Origin: Comamonadaceae bacterium
Lineage (GTDB): Bacteria; Pseudomonadota; Gammaproteobacteria; Burkholderiales; Burkholderiaceae_C
Length of the DNA stretch: 7,184 nucleotides
Assembly: GCA_021286965.1 (NCBI GenBank)
Contig: JAJTBK010000271.1
Coordinates: 1-7,184 of the forward strand
Direction: 5' to 3'
Numbering within the stretch: position 1 is the stretch's first letter; each line of letters starts with the position of its first letter. Shown here in pieces: positions 1 through 6,185 of the stretch. The notes below the pieces were generated by a model that worked only from the letters and a program-made list of their open reading frames with translations, was not told the DNA's origin and ran no database searches. A program made the position numbers and the translations under genes.

Positions 1-2
1 TC

Positions 3-1115
3 TCGGGCGTGCGCTCGCAAATCGCCATCAAGCTCTTTGGCGACGACCTCGACACCCTGCGCGGCCAGGCCGAGGTGCTGCGTGCCAAGCTCGCCACCAT
101 CGACGGCGTGGCCGATCTGGAGGTGGAAAAGCAGGTGCTGGCGCCGCAGATTGCCGTGCGCGTGGACTACGCCGCTGCCGCGCAGTACGGCGTGCCCGCG
201 TCGCAGGTGCTCGCTACCCTGCAAAGCCTGGTCGAGGGCGAGCGCGTGACGCAGATCGTGGAAGGCAGCCGCCGCTTTGCCCTGGTGCTGCGCCTGCCCG
301 ACAGCGCACGCTCGGCCTCTGGCCTGGCGCAGGTGATGATCGACACGCCCCGGGGGCGCGTGCCGCTGTCGCGCATGGCGAGCATCGAAGAGGGTGATGG
401 CCCCAACCAGATCAGCCGCGACGACGGCAAGCGCCGCATCGTGCTCGCCGCCAACGCGCAGGGCCGGCCTTTGTCCGAGGTGGTGGCCGACATCCGCGCC
501 GCCGTGGCGCAAACGCCGCTGCCCGAGGGCTACTTCATCACCCTGGGCGGGCAGTTCCAGGCGCAGGAGGAGGCCAGCCGCCTGGTGGGCCTGCTCTCGC
601 TGGTGTCGCTGGCGCTGATGTTCGTCGTGCTCTGGAGCCGTTACCAGTCCTCGCGCCTGGCACTGCTCATCATGGCCAACATCCCGCTGGCGCTGGTGGG
701 CGCGGTGCTGGGGCTGTGGCTGTCGGGCCAGCCGCTGTCGATTGCGGCGCTGATTGGCTTCATCACGCTGGCGGGCATCTCGGTGCGCAACGGCATTTTG
801 AAGGTCAGCCACTACCTGAACCTCATGCGCGCCGAGGGCGAGCAGTTCAACCACGCCATGATCGTGCGCGGCAGCCTGGAGCGCCTGTCGCCGGTGCTGA
901 TGACGGCGCTGGTCACGGCCTTTGCGCTGGCGCCGCTGCTGTTCGAGGCCGAGCGCCCCGGCACCGAAATATTGCACCCCGTGGCGGTGGTGATTGCCAG
1001 CGGCCTGGTCAGCTCCACGCTGCTCGATTCCTTCCTCACCCCGGTGCTGTTCTGGCTGTTTGGCAAGCGCGATGCCGAGCGGCTGCAGGGCGACCAGCGT
1101 ACCGAAGCATTTTGA
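3..1115 (+). CDS. Heavy-metal-efflux RND pump, CzcA/CusA type (5'-truncated)
   Basis: This is the C-terminal part, about 370 residues, of an inner-membrane RND pump of the heavy-metal-efflux class, which is usually about 1030-1060 residues long. Such pumps use the proton gradient to drive metal ions (Cu/Ag or Co/Zn/Cd) out through a tripartite complex. The visible part begins in the periplasmic porter region (motif AIKLFGDDLDTL near its start, then QYGVPASQVLATLQ), continues through RVPLSRMASIEEGDGPNQISRDDGKR, and ends with the C-terminal membrane bundle. That bundle includes hydrophobic helices around visible residues 192-209, 217-239, 243-262, 296-312 and 322-350, and the helix-junction motif GISVRNGILKVSHYL. 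The reading frame is open to the left window edge, so the true start lies outside. The first in-frame GTG (position 9) is internal. The charged transmembrane residues that define metal specificity lie in the missing part, so the substrate cannot be named. A small periplasmic gene follows after 35 nt, probably in the same operon. Confidence 0.93.
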   Translation, partial: SGVRSQIAIKLFGDDLDTLRGQAEVLRAKLATIDGVADLEVEKQVLAPQIAVRVDYAAAAQYGVPASQVLATLQSLVEGERVTQIVEGSRRFALVLRLPDSARSASGLAQVMIDTPRGRVPLSRMASIEEGDGPNQISRDDGKRRIVLAANAQGRPLSEVVADIRAAVAQTPLPEGYFITLGGQFQAQEEASRLVGLLSLVSLALMFVVLWSRYQSSRLALLIMANIPLALVGAVLGLWLSGQPLSIAALIGFITLAGISVRNGILKVSHYLNLMRAEGEQFNHAMIVRGSLERLSPVLMTALVTAFALAPLLFEAERPGTEILHPVAVVIASGLVSSTLLDSFLTPVLFWLFGKRDAERLQGDQRTEAF

Positions 1116-1150
1116 TTTTTTATTCCATGTTTTGACAGGAGAACCTTGCC

Positions 1151-1534
1151 ATGAAACCGCTTGTTTGGCTGGCCGTCGCCGCCCTCAGCACCGCCTGCAC
1201 CCTGGCCCCGGCCTGGGCCCACGACCAAGGCCACACGCCGCTGCACGGCGGCACGGTGGCCGAAGTGGCCGATGTGGACTACGAACTGGTGGCCACGGCC
1301 CAGGCCATCACCTTGCACCTGCGCGACCACGGCCAGAGCGTGGCCACCGAGGGCGCCAGCGCCAAACTCACCGTGCTGGTGGGCCGTGACAAACGCGAAG
1401 TGCAACTCACCCCTGCCAGCGACGGGCGTCTGCAAGCCCAGGGGGACTTTGCCCTGCCCGCAGGCACCAAGGTGCTGGCCCAGATCAGCCTGGCCGGTAA
1501 AAAGCCGGTGCAGGTGCGCTTTGCGCTGAAGTAA
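1151..1534 (+). CDS. Small His-rich exported protein, probable accessory of the RND metal pump
   Basis: A 127-residue protein with a clear signal peptide: K2, a hydrophobic core, and a probable cut after the AWA at residues 21-23. The mature protein would then begin HDQGHTPLHGG, with His at mature positions 1, 5 and 9. The remainder alternates short beta-type stretches (YELVATAQAITLHL, AKLTVLVG, KVLAQISLAG, PVQVRFALK) and contains no transmembrane helix, so a small periplasmic beta-sandwich is likely. The gene follows the RND pump by 35 nt and has a good ribosome binding site (AGGAGA at 1137-1142, 8 nt before the ATG). I infer a role in periplasmic metal binding or in assisting the pump. Similar HGG-containing small proteins accompany metal-efflux RND operons, but I know no characterised function and give no gene symbol. 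The DNA between the two genes (1116-1150) is T-rich and holds only this ribosome binding site. Confidence 0.8.
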   Translation: MKPLVWLAVAALSTACTLAPAWAHDQGHTPLHGGTVAEVADVDYELVATAQAITLHLRDHGQSVATEGASAKLTVLVGRDKREVQLTPASDGRLQAQGDFALPAGTKVLAQISLAGKKPVQVRFALK

Positions 1535-1542
1535 CGCTGCAG

Positions 1543-1585
1543 CCCAAAAAAGAACGGGCGCCCAGGGCGCCCGTTCTTTTTTGGG
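1543..1585. terminator. Bidirectional intrinsic terminator, perfect 21-bp arms
   Basis: The arms 1543-1563 and 1565-1585 are exact reverse complements around a single central A (in RNA the loop is a few bases wider). Each arm contains a GC-rich inner half (GGGCGCCC) and an outer A6/T6 run, so a U-tract follows the hairpin on either strand. It lies 8 nt past the stop codon of the His-rich exported protein. It also faces the convergent iron operon, whose last gene ends at 1841, so it probably stops transcription from both sides. The region 1535-1840 has no supported gene; it holds this terminator and the MITE-like element. Confidence 0.9.
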
Positions 1586-1604
1586 GAGGGCCGTGCAGCC
1601 GTTA

Positions 1605-1840
1605 CCCTAAATCCGGCAGTTGGATGCGCCCGTCAGTGCTGTGATGGGCGTGCCAGGCAAGGCGAGAGGACGCCGCGCACTCCTGTGCGCAAGGACGAGC
1701 AACGCAGTATGGCGCGGCCAGCACGGTGCTGGCGGGTGCATAGCGCTCTCTCCCAATAGGTGAACGCTACCGGAGCCAAAAATGTCAAAGCCCATAAGGT
1801 GTTATTGAGGGTTGCAAGCGATCAACTGCCGGATTTAGGG
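1605..1840. mobile_element. MITE-like element, 236 bp, with perfect 18-bp terminal inverted repeats and TTA target duplication
   Basis: The ends CCCTAAATCCGGCAGTTG (1605-1622) and CAACTGCCGGATTTAGGG (1823-1840) are exact inverted repeats. TTA directly flanks both sides (1602-1604 and 1841-1843), consistent with a 3-bp target duplication. There is no transposase and no convincing reading frame, so the element would be non-autonomous. The interior carries three potential stem-loops: 1627-1635 with 1642-1650 (9 bp, one G-T pair), GCGCAC 1675-1680 with GTGCGC 1685-1690, and GCCAGCAC 1717-1724 with GTGCTGGC 1726-1733. The right-hand TTA is the stop codon (TAA on the minus strand) of ftrD, so insertion would have left that protein intact. 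The parent transposon family is not identified. A 3-bp duplication fits several IS families, and the TTA alone could arise by chance (about 1 in 64). Confidence 0.75.
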
Positions 1841-3394
1841 TTACCAGACGTAGAACAGCAGCACCCAGGCACCGAGCACGCCGGCCACCGCCAGGCTCCA
1901 GCAGGACAGCGCGGCCACGATGCGCGCCCAGCCCGCCTGCGGGCGCAGCAGCAGGCGCGCGCCCAGCGACCAGGACCACAGGCCGCCGAGCGCCAGCAGC
2001 AGCGCGCGCAGCCAGGGCAGCCAGGTCAGCACCGCGCCTTCGCTGCGCAGGTGCGTGGCCGTCATCATCGACAACCCCAGGAACAGGCCCACGCCCGCGA
2101 TGGGCACCAGCGCCAGCGCCAGCGCGCGCCAGTCCATGCGCGCCAGGCGGCCGGCGGCCCAGGACAGCAGCAGCAGGCTGCTGCCCAGCACCAGGGCCAC
2201 GGCCAGGATGTAGGTGAGCACGGCCGCGCCGTCGAGCCAGCTGAAGGCGTCGCCGGTTTCGGGCGACTGCGTCAGCAGCCACCAGGGGGCGCCGTAGTCC
2301 AGCGGCCAGAAAATCTCGTGCGCCACCAGCCATTCGGCGGCGGCCTGCTTGCCGCGAATGAACCAGGGGCTGACCGTCCACTGGAAAGCGCCAATGGCCA
2401 CGCCCAGCACGCCGTAGCACAGCAGCAGCAGCTCGGGCCAGCCGGCGGGGCGGGCGGCGAGGATTTCGGCCTCGGGCGAGCGCCCTTCGAGCTGCATGGC
2501 GTCGCGGTGGCTGCTGCAGCGCCCGCAGGCGTGGCATTGCGACATGCTGGCGAGCTGCCCGACTTGCAGCAGCGGCGGGCAATCGACGGCGGGCGTGCGC
2601 GCCGGGTAGCTTTGCCAGGCTTCGCGGTCGAGCTTGAAGTGCAGCGGCGCAATGCGCGCCAGCAGCGCAAACACGCCCGAGACCGGGCACAGGTAGCGGC
2701 ACCAGACGCGCTTGCCCCGGCCATACATCCAGCCCACGGCCATGGCGGCGAGGGTGGAGCCGCCCAGGATCAGGAGCGCCGCCTGCGGGTACTCGTAGAC
2801 GCTGATGAGCTGGCCGTAGACCGTGGTCAGGATGAAGGCCACCACCGGCCAGCCGCTCCAGCGCAGCCAGCGCGGAATGGCGCCGCCGCGCCCGTGGCGG
2901 CTGGCCCATTCGGAGAGGGCGCCCTCGGGGCAGAGCACGCCGCACCAGACCCGGCCCATGAGCATGATCGAGAGGATGACGAAGGGCCACCACACGCCCC
3001 AGAACAGGTACTGCGCCAGCAGCACCAGGCGCTCGTACCACTGCGCCACGTAGGCCGCCTTGGCGTGCAGCGGCTCGTCGCAGTCGGCGGTGCTGGTGCA
3101 TTGCGCGGCATCGACGAAGGTGCTTGCGCCCCAGTCGCCGGAGAACAGGCGCGCCTCGGGGTGCGGGTGCGGCAAAAAGGCCGGCAGCACCACCAGCACG
3201 GCATAAAACAGCACGATGACCCATTGCACGCCCAAGATGACGCGCCGGTGGCGCGCCATGGCGTCGCCCAGGCGCGCCAGCCAGGGCGCGCGCGGGGCGG
3301 GGGTGATGGTGATGGTGCGCGGCTTGGCGGCGGCGGGGGCCGGGGACGGGGACGGGGACGGGGACGGGGCGCTGGGGGTATGGGGGGCGAGCAT
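1841..3394 (-). CDS. ftrD: FtrD-type membrane polyferredoxin (4Fe-4S) of the ferrous-iron transporter
   Basis: A 517-residue multi-spanning membrane protein of the NapH/CcoG-like polyferredoxin group. In Bordetella FtrABCD the FtrD partner is proposed to move electrons linked to iron oxidation by FtrB/FtrC. Visible features: a low-complexity Ser-Pro N-terminus (residues 10-20), a first membrane segment about 53-73, a loop with HPHP (76-79) and C99/C105, and segments around 124-146 and 182-223. Two CxxxCP motifs occur at C151/C155 and C232/C236, followed by C272 and a CxxCxxC cluster at C287, C290 and C293. Further helices lie around 319-340, 388-412, 422-445 and 491-515. The fourth Cys of a classical CxxCxxCxxxC ferredoxin motif is absent (H296/R297 in that region), so C272 may be the fourth ligand. 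The ATG is preceded by AAAGG at a 6-nt spacing and lies 28 nt after ftrC. The stop codon is shared with the right-hand target repeat of the MITE-like element. Confidence 0.88.
   Translation of the reverse strand: MLAPHTPSAPSPSPSPSPAPAAAKPRTITITPAPRAPWLARLGDAMARHRRVILGVQWVIVLFYAVLVVLPAFLPHPHPEARLFSGDWGASTFVDAAQCTSTADCDEPLHAKAAYVAQWYERLVLLAQYLFWGVWWPFVILSIMLMGRVWCGVLCPEGALSEWASRHGRGGAIPRWLRWSGWPVVAFILTTVYGQLISVYEYPQAALLILGGSTLAAMAVGWMYGRGKRVWCRYLCPVSGVFALLARIAPLHFKLDREAWQSYPARTPAVDCPPLLQVGQLASMSQCHACGRCSSHRDAMQLEGRSPEAEILAARPAGWPELLLLCYGVLGVAIGAFQWTVSPWFIRGKQAAAEWLVAHEIFWPLDYGAPWWLLTQSPETGDAFSWLDGAAVLTYILAVALVLGSSLLLLSWAAGRLARMDWRALALALVPIAGVGLFLGLSMMTATHLRSEGAVLTWLPWLRALLLALGGLWSWSLGARLLLRPQAGWARIVAALSCWSLAVAGVLGAWVLLFYVW
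3342..3369 (+). repeat. GGGGAC hexamer tandem repeat, G-quadruplex-like
   Basis: Four complete GGGGAC units followed by GGGG give five G4 runs separated by two bases on the plus strand. The repeat lies inside the 5' end of ftrD, where the minus strand encodes alternating Ser-Pro residues. The unit is six bases, so copy-number change would alter the length of the Ser-Pro tract but not the frame. The pattern fits the standard G-quadruplex consensus on the strand that serves as ftrD template. Confidence 0.85.
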
Positions 3395-3422
3395 GGCGGG
3401 CCTTTCGGGGCGTGGCGGGTGC

Positions 3423-4250
3423 TCAGGCTTTCACAGCAAGGGCGGGTTTGGGGGTGCTCGGCTGCTTCATGCGCCAGAACGCAAAGGCCCAGAAGGCGGC
3501 GCTGGCGAGCAGCACGGTGGCGGCGGGGCGGGCGCGGTAGCCGGTGAAGTCGGCGAGCAGGCGGCCTACGCCCTGGCCGTCGGCGAGCAGGGCCGAGAGG
3601 TCCCACACCGGGTCGATGAGCGCCGGCAGCCAGTCGAGCGAGATCATGCGATCGACGCCGCTGATGAGCAGTGCGTTGGCGATCAGCAGCAGGAAAATTT
3701 CGCTGATGCGAAACAGCGTACGGTAGTTCAGGAGCCGCGCGCCGCGCGCCGCCAGCCAGGCGGTGGCCGCTGCTGCACCCAGGCCGGCGGTGGCGGCGCC
3801 GAGCGTGGCCAGCAGCGCCGTGCCGCTGCCTTCGAGCCCCAGGCCGTAGAGAAAGACCACGGTTTCCGCGCCCTCGCGCGCCACCGCCAGGGCGGCGATG
3901 GTGGCAATGCCCCAGGCGCTGGCAGCGCGTGCCGCCTGGCCTTCGAGCTGGCGCTTCATGTCGCGGCCATGCTGGTGCATCCACAGCACCATGTGCAAGA
4001 TCAGGGCCGAGGCGCCCAGCACCATGGCGAGCTGGAAAATTTCCAGCGATTCGCCGGCAAACTCGCTTTGCACGGCAAAGGTGGCAAAGCCCAGGCCCAC
4101 GGCCAGGGCCACGCCGCCCAGGGCGCCGCCCCACAGGCCCCGGCGCAGCCCGGCGGGCTGCTCCTGGCGCGCTATCCAGGACAGCAGCACGCTGATGACG
4201 AGCAGGGCTTCGAGGCTTTCGCGCCAGACGATGATGAAAGCGTTGAGCAT
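3423..4250 (-). CDS. ftrC: Ftr1-family high-affinity iron permease (FtrC)
   Basis: A 275-residue inner-membrane permease of the oxidase-dependent iron transporter (ILT, Ftr1/EfeU) family. It carries both hallmark RExxE motifs, thought to bind iron in the membrane: RESLE at residues 10-14 in the first helix and REGAE at 125-129. Roughly seven hydrophobic segments are visible, around 2-24, 39-60, 71-91, 112-134, 145-168, 180-200 and 243-260. A His-rich patch MHQHGRDM (91-98) lies between helices 3 and 4, and the N-terminus MLNAFIIVWRESLEALL is typical of the family. The gene starts 3 nt after the ftrB stop codon, with only a weak GAAG upstream, so its translation is probably coupled to ftrB. 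No EfeB-type peroxidase is nearby. The cupredoxin and polyferredoxin neighbours make this an FtrABCD/FetMP-type system rather than EfeUOB. Confidence 0.95.
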   Translation of the reverse strand: MLNAFIIVWRESLEALLVISVLLSWIARQEQPAGLRRGLWGGALGGVALAVGLGFATFAVQSEFAGESLEIFQLAMVLGASALILHMVLWMHQHGRDMKRQLEGQAARAASAWGIATIAALAVAREGAETVVFLYGLGLEGSGTALLATLGAATAGLGAAAATAWLAARGARLLNYRTLFRISEIFLLLIANALLISGVDRMISLDWLPALIDPVWDLSALLADGQGVGRLLADFTGYRARPAATVLLASAAFWAFAFWRMKQPSTPKPALAVKA

Positions 4251-4253
4251 GAT

Positions 4254-4598
4254 TTACTTCGCAATGAGTTGCATTTTGCCGGTGGCAGGATGGAATTCAT
4301 CGATGAATTCGTGCGTGCCGGGCTTGAGCGGGGGCGTGACGACGAAGGAGCTGGCGCCTGGGGCCAGCACTTTTTCCACCCGCAGGTTGAGGTTCTCAAA
4401 CTCCACCGGGCTGGTACCGGCGTTGTGCAGCGTGAGTTTGATGCGCTGGCCGGCGGGCACCTGCAGCTGCGCCGGCTCCAGGCGACCATCCTTGGCGGTG
4501 ATGGCGAAGGTGAGGAGCTCACTGGCCTGTGCGCTCGGCGCTGCCGCCCATGCGCCCAGGGCCAGGAGGGCGCAACCTAAAAGATGTTTTTTGCTCAT
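4254..4598 (-). CDS. ftrB: Periplasmic cupredoxin-like protein (FtrB)
   Basis: A 114-residue exported protein: signal peptide with K3/K4 and a hydrophobic core, a likely cut after the AQA at 23-25, then a single cupredoxin-type beta-barrel of about 89 residues. In the family this protein is proposed to oxidise Fe2+ before transfer to the FtrC permease. The characteristic C-terminal loop is present as GTHEFIDEFHPATGKMQL (94-111), but the type-1 copper Cys is missing; the only Cys is C9, inside the signal peptide. Candidate metal ligands are E67, E98, D100, E101, H103 and M109, so this is not a classical blue copper protein. The gene lies 99 nt after the porin gene and 3 nt before ftrC. No clear Shine-Dalgarno sequence precedes its ATG; a repeat-like sequence occupies that space. 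Confidence 0.87.
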   Translation of the reverse strand: MSKKHLLGCALLALGAWAAAPSAQASELLTFAITAKDGRLEPAQLQVPAGQRIKLTLHNAGTSPVEFENLNLRVEKVLAPGASSFVVTPPLKPGTHEFIDEFHPATGKMQLIAK

Positions 4599-4600
4599 GA

Positions 4601-4620
4601 TTTGATAGCTACTAGCGCTT
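4601..4620. repeat. Short dispersed-repeat-like sequence upstream of ftrB
   Basis: TTTGATAGCTACTAGCGCTT (reverse strand AAGCGCTAGTAGCTATCAAA) abuts the ftrB start region, with only three bases between it and the ATG. From memory, this word and close variants recur in intergenic DNA of Comamonadaceae such as Acidovorax and Polaromonas; only one copy is present in this window. It contains the small palindromes TAGCTA and AGCGCT. It lies in the 99-nt gap between the porin and ftrB. The rest of that gap (4621-4697) holds no convincing terminator or promoter. Confidence 0.5.
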
Positions 4621-4697
4621 GTTGGGTGCGCTCTGGCTCAGGATTCCCCTGGACTGCCGGGGAGGCGGCCCAGGGGCGGGTCAGACCGCAGGGTCGA

Positions 4698-6185
4698 TCA
4701 GTACGTCAGCTGTGCCCGCAGGGAGAACATGTGAAACAGCTTGGCATCCGGGTTGGCGCCGGGGTTGGACAGCAGCTGCAGCGAGGGCGAGATCTCGAAC
4801 TGCTTGTTCAGGCGCCAGCGGTAGTACAGCTCGGCCACGCGCTCGGCGCCGCGTGCGCTGTAGCCGTAGTCGGGCACGCCGTTGCCATCCACGTCCAGGC
4901 TGGCAGAGTCCGCACGCCAGCCGCGCGAGGACTGCAGCCAGCCCGCCGCCAGGCCGAGCGAGTCGCCGCCGCGCCCCCAGTCGTAGCCGGCGAGCTCGAA
5001 GCCGGCGGTGAGTGCCTTGTCAAAGCGCGCACCGCGCCCGTTGATGTGCTGGCCGTAGCGGCCAAAGACCGTCATGGCGTCGCCCACGCGCTGGTCCACC
5101 GACAGGCCCCAGCCCGAGCGCTGTGCACTCTCGTCCTGGTAGGTCGGCGCCTGGCCGGTGCGCCAGTAGTACAGGCGGTAGTTGCCGGGCAGGCCGCCCA
5201 TCAGGCGCAGCTGGGTTTCGGCCTGTGCCAGGATCAGCGGCGAGGAGAAGAAGCGCGAGTAGTTGGCGCCATTGCCGGCGCCGAACACGCCCAGCGACAG
5301 GCGCCAGGGCTCGCGCTTGTCGGCCTTGTTCAGGTACGAGATGCGAAAGCCCGGCGTGAAGCCGTTGCGATCGACGCCGATGTCGCCGCCGGCGTCAAGC
5401 AGCGGGTTGTGCACGAAGGCGGTGTTGAGGAACTGGCGCGTCTCGTCGTTGGCGGCGGCGTTCTGGTCGAAGAACAGGAACGGATCCATCTTGCCGAAGT
5501 TGACTTCCAGCGTCTCCTTCGAGTGCGGCTTGAAGCCGCCCAAGGGCAGCGGGATGGTGGCCTGGTACCAGGCCTGGCCGAGGATGGCGACGGAGTCGTC
5601 GGGCGCCGTCGAGGTGACGCGAAACGCGCTGGCGTTGGGCTTGGAGAACGAATACAGGTCGTTGAGTCCCGCGCCCTGGCCAAAGCGCAGGTGGGCAAAA
5701 ATCTTGCTCTCGGTGTTGCCGATGGGGTCCAGCGGCACGGTGACGAAGGCGTCGCCCCGGTAGTTGAGCTGGCTGCTGCCGAACTTGCCGTCGATGTCGC
5801 TGCCCGGCTGGCGCGCTGCGGCCGAGGGGCGCTGGGCGACGGTGGTCAGGGCAAAGCCGACCTGGATGCCGTCGAGCGCCTCGACCGTGCGCGCCGACTT
5901 GAGCATCCCGAGCGACTGCATCTCCACCGCCTTCAGGCGCGTGACGAGCTCGGGCTCCTGCTCGCTGATGCGCTCGGTCGCCAGGGCCTTGTCGGTGGCC
6001 TTGGTTTGCTGCTCCAGGGCCTCGATACGGGCGCTCAGCAGCTTGATTTGCGCCAGCAGCTCGGCCACTTCGGCGCTTTGTGCGCTGGCGCTGGCCGCAG
6101 GGGCGGCTGGCGCCGCCGCCTGCGCGCCGCTCGCGAGCAGACCCGCGAGCGCCAGGGCCAGGGTCAGGGGCTTGTGGCGCAGCAT
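4698..6185 (-). CDS. Outer-membrane porin with N-terminal coiled coil, encoded inside the iron operon
   Basis: A 495-residue outer-membrane beta-barrel protein. I chose the ATG at 6185 because a normal signal peptide follows directly (cut after the AQA at 21-23) and because it overlaps the ftrA stop codon as TGATG, which suggests translational coupling. A longer in-frame start at 6230 only adds an Arg-rich stretch. After an Ala/Pro-rich linker comes a coiled coil at about 37-70 (heptad-like L43, L44, I47, L50, I54, L57). The barrel follows, with many alternating amphipathic strands, the segment NFGKMDPFLFFDQNAAANDE (229-248), and a C-terminal aromatic residue (AQLTY). The best family match by eye is OprB-like or DcaP-like porins; I cannot separate the two. 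A DxDxNGxxD loop (431-439) resembles a Ca2+-binding loop. Cyanobacterial OprB-like porins with coiled coils take part in iron uptake, so a dedicated Fe2+ channel is a reasonable inference here. Confidence 0.85.
   Translation of the reverse strand: MLRHKPLTLALALAGLLASGAQAAAPAAPAASASAQSAEVAELLAQIKLLSARIEALEQQTKATDKALATERISEQEPELVTRLKAVEMQSLGMLKSARTVEALDGIQVGFALTTVAQRPSAAARQPGSDIDGKFGSSQLNYRGDAFVTVPLDPIGNTESKIFAHLRFGQGAGLNDLYSFSKPNASAFRVTSTAPDDSVAILGQAWYQATIPLPLGGFKPHSKETLEVNFGKMDPFLFFDQNAAANDETRQFLNTAFVHNPLLDAGGDIGVDRNGFTPGFRISYLNKADKREPWRLSLGVFGAGNGANYSRFFSSPLILAQAETQLRLMGGLPGNYRLYYWRTGQAPTYQDESAQRSGWGLSVDQRVGDAMTVFGRYGQHINGRGARFDKALTAGFELAGYDWGRGGDSLGLAAGWLQSSRGWRADSASLDVDGNGVPDYGYSARGAERVAELYYRWRLNKQFEISPSLQLLSNPGANPDAKLFHMFSLRAQLTY

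Noticed and set aside
1783..1788. A perfect TTGACA on the minus strand inside the MITE-like element as a possible outward promoter
   Set aside because: At 16-18 bp spacing there is no acceptable -10 (GTTCAC at 17 bp), and it would read toward the terminator with no gene to serve.
1607..1795. A 62-residue minus-strand frame inside the MITE-like element
   Set aside because: It runs into the terminal inverted repeat, shows no domain or transposase motif, and is better explained as chance within a structured element.
1601..1844. Integron attC-type site, because of the GTTA...TTAC outer ends
   Set aside because: The core sites do not match GTTRRRY/RYYYAAC, there is no integrase or cassette array, and perfect terminal repeats with TTA duplication fit a transposable element better.
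4572..4598. Lipobox (LLGC, Cys9) in FtrB suggesting a lipoprotein
   Set aside because: Only eight residues precede the Cys, leaving no hydrophobic core before it, and a standard AQA signal-peptidase site follows at 23-25.
4645..4680. Weak GC-rich inverted repeats after the porin gene as a terminator
   Set aside because: Stems are only about five pairs, loops are long, and no T-run follows on the minus strand.
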